This document shows, in pieces, positions 55,769 to 64,000 of a stretch of DNA of 64,000 nucleotides. Position 1 is the first letter of the stretch, and each line of letters starts with the position of its first letter. The notes under the pieces are model-generated. The model had not been told where the DNA came from, did no database searches, and saw only the letters and a program-made list of their open reading frames with translations. This stretch comes from an uncultured Selenomonadales bacterium (lineage in GTDB: Bacteria > Bacillota > Negativicutes > DSM-1736 > Dendrosporobacteraceae), in NCBI GenBank assembly GCA_946407015.1, contig CAMJML010000015.1, positions 1 to 64,000 of the forward strand. The letters are read 5' to 3'. Both the position numbers and the translations under genes were made by a program.

Positions 55769-56532
55769 TTTTGTGCTCCGCCAATCCTTTATCCATCATC
55801 AAAGCGGCATTGCTTGCACAAATTCATCATGATTTGCCCTGCATCAAAGGAGACCAGGAAAGTCTGGGGTTATTCAAATTCACGCATGCATATGATGCTG
55901 ATTCGATCGCCCTCACTACGCTTATTCCTCAAATACAGGATGCCTGCGGACTCAATGCCAAATGGCTGCTGGAACATCCCGGTAAAATACTCCAAAAGCA
56001 TATCAGCGCAAATCTCCGTTACCGCTCCACAGATAAAACATTACTAATCTTTGCCGCGCTGGAACATACCCTGCGTTATGGACCCGTATACTGTTTTACC
56101 GGCAGGACGACGATCAGTCAATTATTTATTTCCCGGGCAAAAGCTATTGCCCACGAAATTCATCAGACATTAGCGTTTATTCGGTTCCTGCCCGCTTCCG
56201 ATACCCTGCTGATTGCACAGCCAAGACTTTTTCACGACACAGCCGAAATCATTATACGCAAGTTTTCCTGCCGTTATCCAGGCATTCGCCTTGTACTGCT
56301 GCTGGAAGACCAGGCCCTCATGCTAGAAAATGATCAACTGCACTATCAGCCTGCGGCTGACTTTTCCAGGTCTATCCCTCACAAAGCTGCTTTTAATAAA
56401 TCCTGGGAGGCTTATCACCAGGCTCAATGCCTGGCAGCTCTGCACAACATCCGTTTGGCCCAAAAAGCCATCCCCCAGAAATATTGGGATTGGGCCGCTA
56501 ACCGGTCAAGCCAGGAACAACAGTCTAACTAG
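55765..56532 (+). CDS. Divergent paralogue of the DUF4130 protein
   Basis: A 255-residue protein that begins at TTG 55765, overlapping the previous stop by four bases (TTGA). It shows the same plan as its neighbour at lower similarity: FIRF, then HDTAEIIIRKFSCRYPGIRL against VLPLLAQHFCERYPEERFLI, and IPQKYWDWAANRS against MPKRYWNNLTEFS. The N-terminal FDGLL motif is replaced. It appears to be a tandem duplicate that has drifted. No uracil-DNA-glycosylase motif is present. GGGGGG lies directly before the TTG. The operon is closed by a strong terminator. Confidence 0.8.
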   Translation: MILCSANPLSIIKAALLAQIHHDLPCIKGDQESLGLFKFTHAYDADSIALTTLIPQIQDACGLNAKWLLEHPGKILQKHISANLRYRSTDKTLLIFAALEHTLRYGPVYCFTGRTTISQLFISRAKAIAHEIHQTLAFIRFLPASDTLLIAQPRLFHDTAEIIIRKFSCRYPGIRLVLLLEDQALMLENDQLHYQPAADFSRSIPHKAAFNKSWEAYHQAQCLAALHNIRLAQKAIPQKYWDWAANRSSQEQQSN

Positions 56533-56553
56533 TCATCCGTTCGTTTAGCCTGA

Positions 56554-56592
56554 AAAACACAAGAACCGCCTCAAAAGCGGTTCTTGTGTTTT
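56554..56592 (+). terminator. Terminator of the radical-SAM operon
   Basis: AAAACACAAGAACCGC (56554-56569) pairs perfectly with 56577-56592, with flanking A and T tracts so that it may also stop the convergent minus-strand gene. Confidence 0.93.
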
Positions 56593-56610
56593 CGTTTTTG
56601 TTTAACAACA

Positions 56611-57108
56611 TTATTGATGGTTCATCATATGCTGACTGCCGGGATGAGTGGTATTCCAGCCCATTAATTGTGGGTCAAGCATACCAAACACCATCGCAAC
56701 GTGGGCCACAATCAGAAATACGGTGAGCAGGATAAAATGCAGCTTCATTTTTTCTTCATCTGTTTTGCCTGACGCGATAATGCCTAACTCAAGTAACGCG
56801 ATTCCAAACAAGGGTACTACACCGGCCAAATAGGAACCGACTGCCACGATGTCCGCAGGGCCGCGCCAATCAATATGAGGAACTACGCTAAAATCCAATT
56901 GCAGGAAAATTCCCAGGAAATAAAACCCTAAAATAATTCCCAGCCACTTATTCACTGTCCGTAATGCCCCTGATTTGAGCTGATGAAAAACCACGAAAAA
57001 CTCAGTGGCAACAAGCGCTTCTGCTAAGGCCACCGGAATCACCATATAAATAATTAAATTCCAAGGCTGGTTTACAGCCAATAATTCCATATAATGCGTC
57101 ATGCTCAT
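56611..57108 (-). CDS. Integral membrane protein, unknown (His-rich tail)
   Basis: A 165-residue protein with about five membrane helices and a C-terminal NTTHPGSQHMMNHQ tail rich in His and Met, which might bind copper or another metal. That is an inference only. Helices 2 and 4 carry single charged residues (VALAEALVATEFFVV, GIALLELGII). No family I am sure of matches; it may belong to an uncharacterised permease-like DUF. ATG 57102 is an alternative start. It ends near the shared bidirectional terminator. Confidence 0.7.
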   Translation of the reverse strand: MSMTHYMELLAVNQPWNLIIYMVIPVALAEALVATEFFVVFHQLKSGALRTVNKWLGIILGFYFLGIFLQLDFSVVPHIDWRGPADIVAVGSYLAGVVPLFGIALLELGIIASGKTDEEKMKLHFILLTVFLIVAHVAMVFGMLDPQLMGWNTTHPGSQHMMNHQ

Positions 57109-57195
57109 ACCAATCGCCTCCTTCGTTATCTTACATTAACTATAGCAGGCAATTGTGAAGAAGTGATGAAGATGGCGTAAAATATTGTGAGAACA

Positions 57196-58395
57196 TCACT
57201 TTACAAGTTCAGAGGCAAAGACTAGCTTGATTCCGGCCGCCTCAAATTCCGGCAGCATTTCTTTGACTGCAGTTGCAGTGGTTAAACGGGCATGGCCGAT
57301 TGCAATGGCAGTTCCCCGCTGAACGGCAATTTCTGCGGCTTTCCGCAACTGCCGCTTAATGGCAGCAACCTCATCTTCATTATCCAAAAACAGATTATTT
57401 TCGCCAGATCGGATGCCCAGTTGATGCGCCGTGTCATAAGCAATGGACTGACTATTAGTCCGGCTGTCGATAAAGAACAAGCTATGATTTTTGATCACAG
57501 ACAACACATTGACCATCACCCGCTTATCGGCCGTACCACGTGATCCCTGATGATTGTTGACCCCGATAATTCCCGGTACAGCTTGGATGGCGTTTGCCAC
57601 TGTTGCTTGAATGTCTTGGTCGGACATTGCCACGGTAACCGTTATTTGTTCGGACTGTTCCGCAGCCGCCAAGGGTTCAATCGGTAAATGCAGCATGACT
57701 TGATGACCTGAGCTGATCGCGCGGGCGGCCGCTTCATTGCTGTACGTGCGGTAAGGCAGCACGGCAAAAGTGAGCGGTTTAGGAATGGCGGCAAAAGCAC
57801 TAATCGGTTCTTTAGTATAGCCAAAATCATCAATAACCAGCGCCAATTCCCCTCTAGTCTTAACAGGAGTCTGAGTAGCTGCTAGTTTTTTCTCCATAAT
57901 ATATAATTTATCGGTAATGACGGTTACAGCATCGCCAGCCAGCTGATCTTTCACCCCGATATCCAGACGCAGTGCCGGTGTTCCTTGATACTGATCAGGC
58001 TGAATAACGAATAGCTCGCCGCCGGACTTTTTCACTGCCGTAGTCAACTCCCGCTGCAAGCTCTCTACGGAATCGGCCGGTACTTTAACTCCCATTTCCC
58101 GGACATGCCAGCGGATTTTGCCCTCAATGCCCTGACGGGGAACTTCCTTATCAGCTTCCTTATGATCGGTTAAGCGAATGTCCTTTCGTGCTAAGACCGC
58201 ATCAACAGCCGCATGGATGTTCTTGGCGGACTGGGTAAAATCCACGGTGGCCGTCGCACCTGTTTTTTCCAGTTGATAATGAGCACTGTTGCTGGGTTGA
58301 TTGGCGGGCCGATCGGTTCCATACAAATAGCCAACTACTGCAAGAAAGATCACCATGACTGCCAGCCAGATTCGTTTGTTGCTTTTTTTTGCCAT
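57196..58395 (-). CDS. Divergent polysaccharide deacetylase family protein (YibQ-like)
   Basis: A 399-residue exported protein. An N-terminal signal anchor (about 9-24) is followed by a variable periplasmic region to about 180 and a C-terminal domain. There, LALVIDDFGYTKEPISAF, VMLHLPIEP, GVNNHQGSR and HSLFFIDSRTN match the divergent deacetylase family (DUF610/YibQ). The NodB-like fold is kept but the reaction is unproved. In diderms it is often found near murein hydrolase activator genes, not seen here. The gene precedes a SagB-like gene in the same direction but with its own terminator between. Confidence 0.85.
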   Translation of the reverse strand: MAKKSNKRIWLAVMVIFLAVVGYLYGTDRPANQPSNSAHYQLEKTGATATVDFTQSAKNIHAAVDAVLARKDIRLTDHKEADKEVPRQGIEGKIRWHVREMGVKVPADSVESLQRELTTAVKKSGGELFVIQPDQYQGTPALRLDIGVKDQLAGDAVTVITDKLYIMEKKLAATQTPVKTRGELALVIDDFGYTKEPISAFAAIPKPLTFAVLPYRTYSNEAAARAISSGHQVMLHLPIEPLAAAEQSEQITVTVAMSDQDIQATVANAIQAVPGIIGVNNHQGSRGTADKRVMVNVLSVIKNHSLFFIDSRTNSQSIAYDTAHQLGIRSGENNLFLDNEDEVAAIKRQLRKAAEIAVQRGTAIAIGHARLTTATAVKEMLPEFEAAGIKLVFASELVK

Positions 58396-58463
58396 CTAAG
58401 CTACTCCATATCATTTATTTTGTGATAGTTTTATTCAACATAAAGACAAATTAGTCCTGCACT

Positions 58464-58500
58464 AAAAACAACCCCGTGATTTGAAATCACGGGGTTGTTT
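58464..58500 (-). terminator. Terminator at the end of the his-sagB transcript
   Basis: AAACAACCCCGTGATTT (58466-58482) pairs perfectly with 58484-58500; on the minus strand it is followed by TTTTT. It closes the long minus-strand his run. Confidence 0.93.
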
Positions 58501-58517
58501 ATCATCATGATAAAGGG

Positions 58518-59258
58518 CTATTTGCCTGTTGTAGCCACATAAATCGCAAACTGTTCTTGTCCGTCGATGCCTAAAACTTCATTCAGCTTTTCATCGTCAA
58601 ATGCTGCAATGGCACAGGCGCCGCACCACAGCGTTTGCGCTGCCAGATAGAGATTCTGGCATACATGGCCGGCATCGAGATGCAAGTAGCGATAGCCGCG
58701 TTCACCATAACGCCAGGTCATACGAGCCGCAACCGCGGTCCAAATAAAGGTAACGGCACTGGTTCGGATAAACTGCTGATTCAAACAGGCAGCAGCAATT
58801 TCGGCGGCAATTCCCTCATCCAAAGTAACAGCAACCAACCGGTGATCAATCGCTAAAAAACGATAGAGTCCCGGCTGTAGTCCCTCAACATGATTGATCA
58901 GTAAGTACGTTTCAAAGGCATGCCGGGCACCCGCGGAAGGGACTGTGCGAAAAGTGGCCGATCCCGGCATGACAAGTTTAACACCCTGCGTACACCAAAG
59001 CAAATACGACAGCTCGCCTAACGTCAGCGGCTGATCACTGTATTTCCGGGAACTGGTGCGCATTTCGATAAGCTCAAGAAAATTAATCGTTTGATCCGGC
59101 AGCAATTCAGGTTCCGGCAGCTTAATAACCGGAGCTGTCGTATCATACGGCAATTCCAATTCAGGCTGGGCATGTCCCAAAGACTGGCCCGAGCCTTCTA
59201 AAAAAGCATAACGGGTTTTCAGCATGAATTCTTGACCAATGGGTTTACTCATGGACAC
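58518..59258 (-). CDS. SagB/ThcOx-type nitroreductase-fold oxidoreductase
   Basis: A 246-residue FMN-binding oxidase of the SagB/ThcOx group. RTSSRKYSDQPLTLGELSYLLWCTQG, PSAGARHAFETYLL, GLYRF and HLDAGHVCQNLYLAA are the conserved FMN and dimer-interface pieces. In thiazole/oxazole-modified peptide clusters SagB aromatises azolines, but no cyclodehydratase or precursor is nearby. So it is a stand-alone member of unknown substrate. The start GTG 59258 shares a base with the end of hisIE, with GGAGG upstream; ATG 59252 is an alternative. It appears to be the last gene of the his transcript. Confidence 0.87.
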   Translation of the reverse strand: MSMSKPIGQEFMLKTRYAFLEGSGQSLGHAQPELELPYDTTAPVIKLPEPELLPDQTINFLELIEMRTSSRKYSDQPLTLGELSYLLWCTQGVKLVMPGSATFRTVPSAGARHAFETYLLINHVEGLQPGLYRFLAIDHRLVAVTLDEGIAAEIAAACLNQQFIRTSAVTFIWTAVAARMTWRYGERGYRYLHLDAGHVCQNLYLAAQTLWCGACAIAAFDDEKLNEVLGIDGQEQFAIYVATTGK

Positions 59259-59911
59259 TATTTCCTCCGTTTTTGCAGTTCAGTTAACAATTCGCTGGGA
59301 GTAGCATTGTGATAAGCGAGCAGTACTAAGCAATGATACCAAAGATCGGCCATTTCGTACAGCAATTCTTCATTGCTATTGTTTTTTGACGCAATAATGG
59401 TTTCTGCCGCTTCCTCACCAACCTTTTTCAGGATTTTATCCTGCCCTTTGTCAAATAAATAGTTAGTATAAGAGCCTTCTTTCGGATTGGTTTTGCGGTC
59501 AATAATAACGTGATATAAATCATGCAATACGGTAGCTAAAGATTGTTCATAGACTGCTTTCGCATCAAATAACTTCTCATCCCGGCTTTCCGTTTCACCC
59601 AGTTTCCGGCTGAAACAGGAAAAAGTCCCTTCATGGCAGGCGGCACCGGTTTGTTCCACCTTGACCAACAGGGCATCGGCGTCGCAATCATAATACAGGT
59701 CTACAACTTTTTGCACATGACCGGATGTCTCACCCTTTTGCCAAAGTGACTTGCGGCTGCGACTGTAAAACCAGGTTACACCGGTTGCCACTGTTTTCGC
59801 CAGCGCCTCTTGATTCATATAAGCCAGCATCAGGACGGTATTGGATTTTTGATCTTGAATGATCGCCGGTACCAGCCCTTGTGCATCAAATTTGATCTGC
59901 TCCAGATTCAT
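59258..59911 (-). CDS. hisIE: Phosphoribosyl-AMP cyclohydrolase / phosphoribosyl-ATP pyrophosphatase
   Basis: A 217-residue fusion performing steps 2 and 3 of histidine synthesis. The HisI half, about 1-115, has [21 protein letters not shown] with the metal ligands and [15 protein letters not shown]. The HisE half, about 125-217, has [17 protein letters not shown] and [15 protein letters not shown]. The start codon overlaps the hisF stop by four bases. Cytosolic enzyme. The SagB-like gene follows with a one-base overlap. Confidence 0.96.
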   Translation of the reverse strand: MNLEQIKFDAQGLVPAIIQDQKSNTVLMLAYMNQEALAKTVATGVTWFYSRSRKSLWQKGETSGHVQKVVDLYYDCDADALLVKVEQTGAACHEGTFSCFSRKLGETESRDEKLFDAKAVYEQSLATVLHDLYHVIIDRKTNPKEGSYTNYLFDKGQDKILKKVGEEAAETIIASKNNSNEELLYEMADLWYHCLVLLAYHNATPSELLTELQKRRK

Positions 59912-60666
59912 AGCCTCACCTCCACACCGCGTGATTTCAGATATTCTTTAACCTGGCGTACCGTAAACTGCCCATAATGGAAAACCGAAGCCGCTAATAC
60001 GGCATCCGCCTTGCCGGTTGTCAGCACCTCGTAAAAGTGTTCCAGTTCTCCGGCCCCGCCTGAGGCGATGACCGGAACATCGACAGCCTCAGAAACCATT
60101 CGAGTTAGTGGAATATCATACCCATCTTTAGTACCGTCTTTATCCATGCTGGTTAAAAGAATTTCGCCAGCCCCCAAATGGGTTGCCTGCTTAATCCATT
60201 CCAATACATCAAGGCCGGTCGGCGTACGGCCGCCATTAATATAAACCTCCCATTTGTCAGTACCTGTTTGCCGGGCATCAACGGCCAGCACAATGCATTG
60301 CCGGCCAAAGCGTTGTGCACCCTCAGCAATCAGTTCAGGATTTTTAATAGCCGCCGTATTCAACGACACCTTATCGGCTCCGGCCTTAAGCATCCGGCGA
60401 ATATCCTCAACAGTGCGAATGCCTCCGCCAACAGTAAAGGGAATAAACACCTGGGAAGCTGTTTGTTCAACCACTTTTACCATGGTATTGCGTTCTTCAT
60501 ATGAAGCCGTAATATCTAAAAATACCAGTTCATCCGCAATTTCTTTATCATAAATATTGGCCAATTCCACCGGGTCACCGGCATCTCTTAGACCAACAAA
60601 ATTAGTCCCTTTAACCACCCGGCCTTCTTTGACATCAAGACAGGGAATAATCCGTTTGGTATACAT
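59908..60666 (-). CDS. hisF: Imidazole glycerol phosphate synthase subunit HisF
   Basis: A 252-residue TIM-barrel cyclase that uses ammonia from HisH to make imidazole glycerol phosphate and [25 protein letters not shown] with the first catalytic Asp, [20 protein letters not shown] and [14 protein letters not shown] with the second are present. ATG 60666 has AAGGAG nine bases before it; a longer upstream frame is not needed. It overlaps hisIE by four bases. Confidence 0.97.
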   Translation of the reverse strand: MYTKRIIPCLDVKEGRVVKGTNFVGLRDAGDPVELANIYDKEIADELVFLDITASYEERNTMVKVVEQTASQVFIPFTVGGGIRTVEDIRRMLKAGADKVSLNTAAIKNPELIAEGAQRFGRQCIVLAVDARQTGTDKWEVYINGGRTPTGLDVLEWIKQATHLGAGEILLTSMDKDGTKDGYDIPLTRMVSEAVDVPVIASGGAGELEHFYEVLTTGKADAVLAASVFHYGQFTVRQVKEYLKSRGVEVRL

Positions 60667-60670
60667 GATC

Positions 60671-61399
60671 TCACACTCCTTGTGCCACTTGAATAGCTGC
60701 TTTAAGGCTGAGACTGCCGGTATAAATAGCCTTGCCGACAATGACCCCTTCCACACCGTCTTGTTGGGCTGCCTTTACAGCATGGATATCGGCAATATCG
60801 CTGACTCCGCCCGAGGCAATGACCGGAATTCCGGCCACGCGGGCTAATGCAGCCGTTGCGGTGACATTAACACCTGTCAGAGTGCCATCCCGTGAAATAT
60901 CGGTATAAATAATGCGGGCAACACCGGCCTCCGCCATGCGCTTGGCCAGTTCATCAGCCCCAATGCCGCCGGATATCCCCCAGCCCTCAACAGCCACCTG
61001 TCCGTCGCGGGCATCAATCCCGACAACTATGCGCTCCTTAAACTCCTGACAGGCTGCCTTAACCAACTCCGGCTGGCGCACGGCAATGGAACCAAGAATG
61101 ACACGGTTGACACCGGCATTAAGCAGCTCGGCTATGCAATCCATTGTCCGAATGCCGCCTCCCAATTGCACCGGAATAGCGACCATCTTGACAATCTCTT
61201 TAATGACCTCCAGGTTAACCGGACGGCCCGCCAAAGCTCCGTCTAAATCAACAACATGCAAAAACTCAGCGCCTTCATTGGCCCATCGTTTGGCCATTTC
61301 TGCCGGATGATCGGCAAAAACAGTTTCCTGGTCAAAACGGCCTTCGGTTAACCGGACACATTTCCCCCCCCGGATATCGATAGCCGGAAAAATAATCAT
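60671..61399 (-). CDS. hisA: Phosphoribosylformimino-AICAR ribotide isomerase
   Basis: A 242-residue TIM-barrel isomerase, step 4 of histidine synthesis. [42 protein letters not shown] and [15 protein letters not shown] are conserved with both catalytic Asp. ATG 61399 with AAGGAG nine bases upstream is chosen over nearby in-frame alternatives. Four bases separate it from hisF. Confidence 0.97.
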   Translation of the reverse strand: MIIFPAIDIRGGKCVRLTEGRFDQETVFADHPAEMAKRWANEGAEFLHVVDLDGALAGRPVNLEVIKEIVKMVAIPVQLGGGIRTMDCIAELLNAGVNRVILGSIAVRQPELVKAACQEFKERIVVGIDARDGQVAVEGWGISGGIGADELAKRMAEAGVARIIYTDISRDGTLTGVNVTATAALARVAGIPVIASGGVSDIADIHAVKAAQQDGVEGVIVGKAIYTGSLSLKAAIQVAQGV

Positions 61400-61455
61400 G
61401 ATACACAACTCCTTAACACTCCCCCTGAAAGCCCCTGCATCCCGGGGTTGGCACC

Positions 61456-62058
61456 TTATAGTTTTACGAAATTGGCCAGTATCTCCATGCCAACACGGCT
61501 GGATTTTTCAGGATGAAATTGAACAGCCTGCACATGGCCCCGCCCGACGGCAGCAGTTACCGGGCCGCCGTAATCGGTGACGGCAGTCACGATCTCTTCT
61601 TGATCCGGTACAGCATGATAGCTATGCACAAAATAAACATAATCAGCCGGAGCAAGCCCGGCAAATAGCGGGCTGGAATTCTTAAAGGCAAGGCTATTCC
61701 ACCCCATATGCGGAATCTTATAACTGGGTGCAATAATTTTTTTTACCTGTCCGGCAAAGACTCCCAGACCTTTAACGCCCGGATCTTCCTCACTGCCTTC
61801 AAACAAGCACTGCAGTCCTAAGCAAATCCCGAGAAACGGGGTCCCCTGATCAATAACGGCATGAATAACGGGAATCAGTCCGGAATCAGTAAGATTTTTC
61901 ATACAATCGCCAAAAGCTCCCACACCTGGCAATACGACTTTAGCAGCCTTTTGAATGACATCAGCATCACTGGTGACCACAACCTCTGCTCCCAGCTTTG
62001 CAAAGGCTTTTTCAACACTGTACAGATTGCCCATACCATAATCAATGATTGCAATCAC
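61456..62058 (-). CDS. hisH: Imidazole glycerol phosphate synthase subunit HisH
   Basis: A 200-residue glutamine amidotransferase that feeds ammonia to HisF. IAIIDYGMGNLYSVEKAF, FLGICLGLQCLFEGSEED with the nucleophile Cys and AVQFHPEKSSRVGMEIL with the catalytic His-Glu are intact. It begins with GTG at 62058, seven bases after GGAGG. A 56-base gap with a small GC hairpin separates it from hisA. Confidence 0.97.
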   Translation of the reverse strand: MIAIIDYGMGNLYSVEKAFAKLGAEVVVTSDADVIQKAAKVVLPGVGAFGDCMKNLTDSGLIPVIHAVIDQGTPFLGICLGLQCLFEGSEEDPGVKGLGVFAGQVKKIIAPSYKIPHMGWNSLAFKNSSPLFAGLAPADYVYFVHSYHAVPDQEEIVTAVTDYGGPVTAAVGRGHVQAVQFHPEKSSRVGMEILANFVKL

Positions 62059-62083
62059 TGTGAATCCTCCTTGCTACATACGG

Positions 62084-62671
62084 TTATAACATGCCTTTTG
62101 TCGACATGACACCGACAATACGTTCATCTTTACGGGTTGCTTCATCAAGCGCACGGCCTAAGGCTTTGAAAATAGCTTCAACAATATGATGAGAGTTTTT
62201 TCCGGACAGCAATTTAACATGCAGTGTCAAACCGGCGTGAACGGCCAAGGCCCGTAAAAATTCTTCTGTCAGTTCGCAATCATACTCGCCAATCTGTGCT
62301 GCCGGAGTCTGGACATCGTACACTAAATACGGCCGGCCGCTAATATCCAACGAAACCATGGCTAATGCCTCATCCATTGGAACAAACGCAGTTCCATAGC
62401 GTTTTATTCCGGCTTTATCACCGAAAGCCTTGCCAAAAGCCTGGCCTAAAGCAATGCCAATGTCTTCAACGGTATGATGGCCATCCACGACTAGATCCCC
62501 GGAACAGGCTACCTGTAAATCAAATAAGCCATGTTTTGCAAACAACACCAGCATATGATCAAAGAAGCCGATACCGGTATCAATTCTTGAGCTTCCCTGA
62601 CCATCCAGTTGCAGCGATAATTGAATATCGGTTTCTGCTGTTTTTCGTAATATTTCCGCCGACCGGCTCAT
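62084..62671 (-). CDS. hisB: Imidazoleglycerol-phosphate dehydratase
   Basis: A 195-residue monofunctional dehydratase, step 6 of histidine synthesis. [36 protein letters not shown], and [20 protein letters not shown] supply the two di-manganese HHxxE sites. It lacks the phosphatase domain of the enterobacterial HisB, as usual in Firmicutes. It follows hisC by four bases. Confidence 0.97.
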   Translation of the reverse strand: MSRSAEILRKTAETDIQLSLQLDGQGSSRIDTGIGFFDHMLVLFAKHGLFDLQVACSGDLVVDGHHTVEDIGIALGQAFGKAFGDKAGIKRYGTAFVPMDEALAMVSLDISGRPYLVYDVQTPAAQIGEYDCELTEEFLRALAVHAGLTLHVKLLSGKNSHHIVEAIFKALGRALDEATRKDERIVGVMSTKGML

Positions 62672-62675
62672 TTCA

Positions 62676-63731
62676 TCAACCTCTTTCCATAAAATCCGTG
62701 ATCATGGACAATACTGCATCGTTTTCAGCCGGGGTTCCGACCGTCATTCTTAGGCACCCTTCCAAGCCGGACGCCTGACTGAAATCACGTATTCCCACGC
62801 CCTTATCAGCCAGAAAATTAGCTAACTCAGTTGCTTTTGCCAATTTGATCAGTAAAAAATTTGTTACCGAAGGATAAACAATCATACCTGGAAGAGCTTT
62901 CAGTGCCGTAGTTAAGCGTTCACGTTCAGCCACGGTTTGCTGAATAGAGGGGATAAATTCATCCCGCATTTGAAAAACAACCTCTGCTCCGGCTAAAGAC
63001 AGGGCATTGACATGATAAGGCATACATACTTTACCAACCATTTTAACCAGATCGGCAGCAGCCAGCAGATAACCAATCCGGGCCGAAGCAAAACCGTAAG
63101 CTTTAGAAAAGGTTCTGGCAATCATCACGTTGGGATATTTATTGAGTAAGCCAACGGCTGTCTGTCCGTAAAATTCGACATAAGCTTCATCGACGACAAC
63201 CGGACAATCAGCCTGTGTGACAATGCGCTCAATATCCTCCTGGGACATGGCATTGCCGGTCGGATTATTAGGAGTGCAAAGAACAATCAGTTTAGCAGCG
63301 CTTTGTTTGGCTGCCGCCAGCATTTTTTCCGGATCCAACGAGTAATCTTCTTCGAGCAATACTGGAACAGGCTTGCTTTCGGTCAGCTTGGCATAAATCT
63401 GATACATGGAAAAGGATGGTGTAGGAAAAACAATGCTCCGGCCAGGACCGCCAAGTGCATGAAATAACTTTTCAAGAATTTCACTGGAACCATTGCCAAT
63501 CAAAACTTGCTCAGACGTAAGCTTAAAGTTGTGTGCAATTTGCTCTTTTAAATGATTCATTCCCATCTCGGGATAACGGTTAAAAGCCAGAAAAGCCAAG
63601 CGGTTCATCAATCTTTCCTGAACTAAAGGCGGCAAGTTGAGATTGCTTTCATTAGCATCCAGTTTGATATCCCATTCGCGCTCATCAACCGAATAAGTTG
63701 GTAATTTGTCTAAATCAGGACGATAATCCAT
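62676..63731 (-). CDS. hisC: Histidinol-phosphate aminotransferase
   Basis: A 351-residue PLP aminotransferase, step 7. [69 protein letters not shown] with the PLP lysine, and [13 protein letters not shown] with the substrate Arg are present. ATG 63731 is chosen; it lies just past the hisD stop, with GGAGGG about nine bases upstream. A longer upstream frame overlaps hisD and is not needed. Confidence 0.96.
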   Translation of the reverse strand: MDYRPDLDKLPTYSVDEREWDIKLDANESNLNLPPLVQERLMNRLAFLAFNRYPEMGMNHLKEQIAHNFKLTSEQVLIGNGSSEILEKLFHALGGPGRSIVFPTPSFSMYQIYAKLTESKPVPVLLEEDYSLDPEKMLAAAKQSAAKLIVLCTPNNPTGNAMSQEDIERIVTQADCPVVVDEAYVEFYGQTAVGLLNKYPNVMIARTFSKAYGFASARIGYLLAAADLVKMVGKVCMPYHVNALSLAGAEVVFQMRDEFIPSIQQTVAERERLTTALKALPGMIVYPSVTNFLLIKLAKATELANFLADKGVGIRDFSQASGLEGCLRMTVGTPAENDAVLSMITDFMERG

Positions 63732-63732
63732 C

Positions 63733-64000
63733 TCAACGTTCCCTCCGTACTTGAATAGCATTGGCATGAGCCTCAAGCCCTTCTGCCGTCGCTAAACGGA
63801 TTACATCATCACTTACTGCGGCCAGCGCCGCCTGAGTATACGCAATGATACTGGTTTTTTTCATAAATGTTTCAACATTCAGTACTGAATAAAAGCGAGC
63901 CGTCCCGCCTGTAGGCAGGACATGATTGGGCCCGGCAAAGTAATCGCCTAACGGTTCCGGAGAATAAGGTCCGAGAAAGACAGCCCCGGCATGACGCACG
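63733..64000 (-). CDS. hisD: Histidinol dehydrogenase, C-terminal part (runs off the right edge)
   Basis: The last about 88 residues of HisD, which oxidises histidinol to histidine with [23 protein letters not shown] and [12 protein letters not shown] are the highly conserved zinc and substrate block. The stop is one base upstream of the hisC start codon. The rest, and any upstream hisG or hisZ, lie outside the window. Confidence 0.95.
   Translation of the reverse strand, partial: VRHAGAVFLGPYSPEPLGDYFAGPNHVLPTGGTARFYSVLNVETFMKKTSIIAYTQAALAAVSDDVIRLATAEGLEAHANAIQVRRER

Overview
The window looks like a stretch of chromosome from a spore-forming, diderm Firmicute of the Negativicutes, most plausibly Sporomusaceae (Sporomusa/Pelosinus-like). 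The reasons are Firmicutes-type Shine-Dalgarno sites and a gatCAB operon; a 16-strand-type outer-membrane porin with a signal peptide and terminal Phe; a BclA-like collagen protein of the kind found on spores; DinR-type SOS boxes; and a ykkC-family riboswitch. The genus is an inference. No transposase, integrase, CRISPR array or tRNA was recognised.

Left part (1-16 kb). Tandem promoters and a box A-like leader point out of the left edge, probably to an rRNA operon. Next come small hypothetical genes, a metallophosphoesterase, and an organophosphate:phosphate antiporter-like MFS gene followed by a HAD phosphatase. From 4.8 to 13.8 kb lie four genes of antibiotic-modifying families: macrolide phosphotransferase, chloramphenicol acetyltransferase with an intact translational attenuator, rifampicin phosphotransferase-like and Vat-type acetyltransferase. 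They are interleaved with small accessory proteins and a frameshifted TRIC-family gene. At 14.0-15.5 kb a HAD-NUDIX fusion gene sits behind a ykkC-family riboswitch and its terminator.

Middle (15.5-35.5 kb). DUF1801, SRPBCC, acyltransferase-3, condensation-like and [FeFe]-hydrogenase-like genes precede a divergent MarR/cyclase pair with clear operators. From 22.7 to 32.0 kb is the most coherent system in the window: an aromatic amino-acid locus. It holds a tryptophanase-family lyase, RidA, an amino-acid-type chemoreceptor, a porin, an AroP-like permease and a TyrR-like sigma-54 activator. Four -24/-12 promoters and three 37-bp inverted repeats of identical 13-11-13 architecture suggest one sigma-54 regulon. 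A Y-family polymerase under a DinR/LexA box and a LysR/DMT pair follow.

Right part (36-64 kb). This is mostly housekeeping on the minus strand: collagen-like protein, SfsA-DUF123 fusion, RlmD, a Lon-like protease, CPBP protease, gatCAB, ligA, pcrA and a CBS-type pyrophosphatase. A plus-strand three-gene radical-SAM DNA-repair operon with its own SOS box comes next. Then come a YibQ-like deacetylase and a his operon (hisD-C-B-H-A-F-IE) with a SagB-like gene at its end. hisD runs off the right edge.
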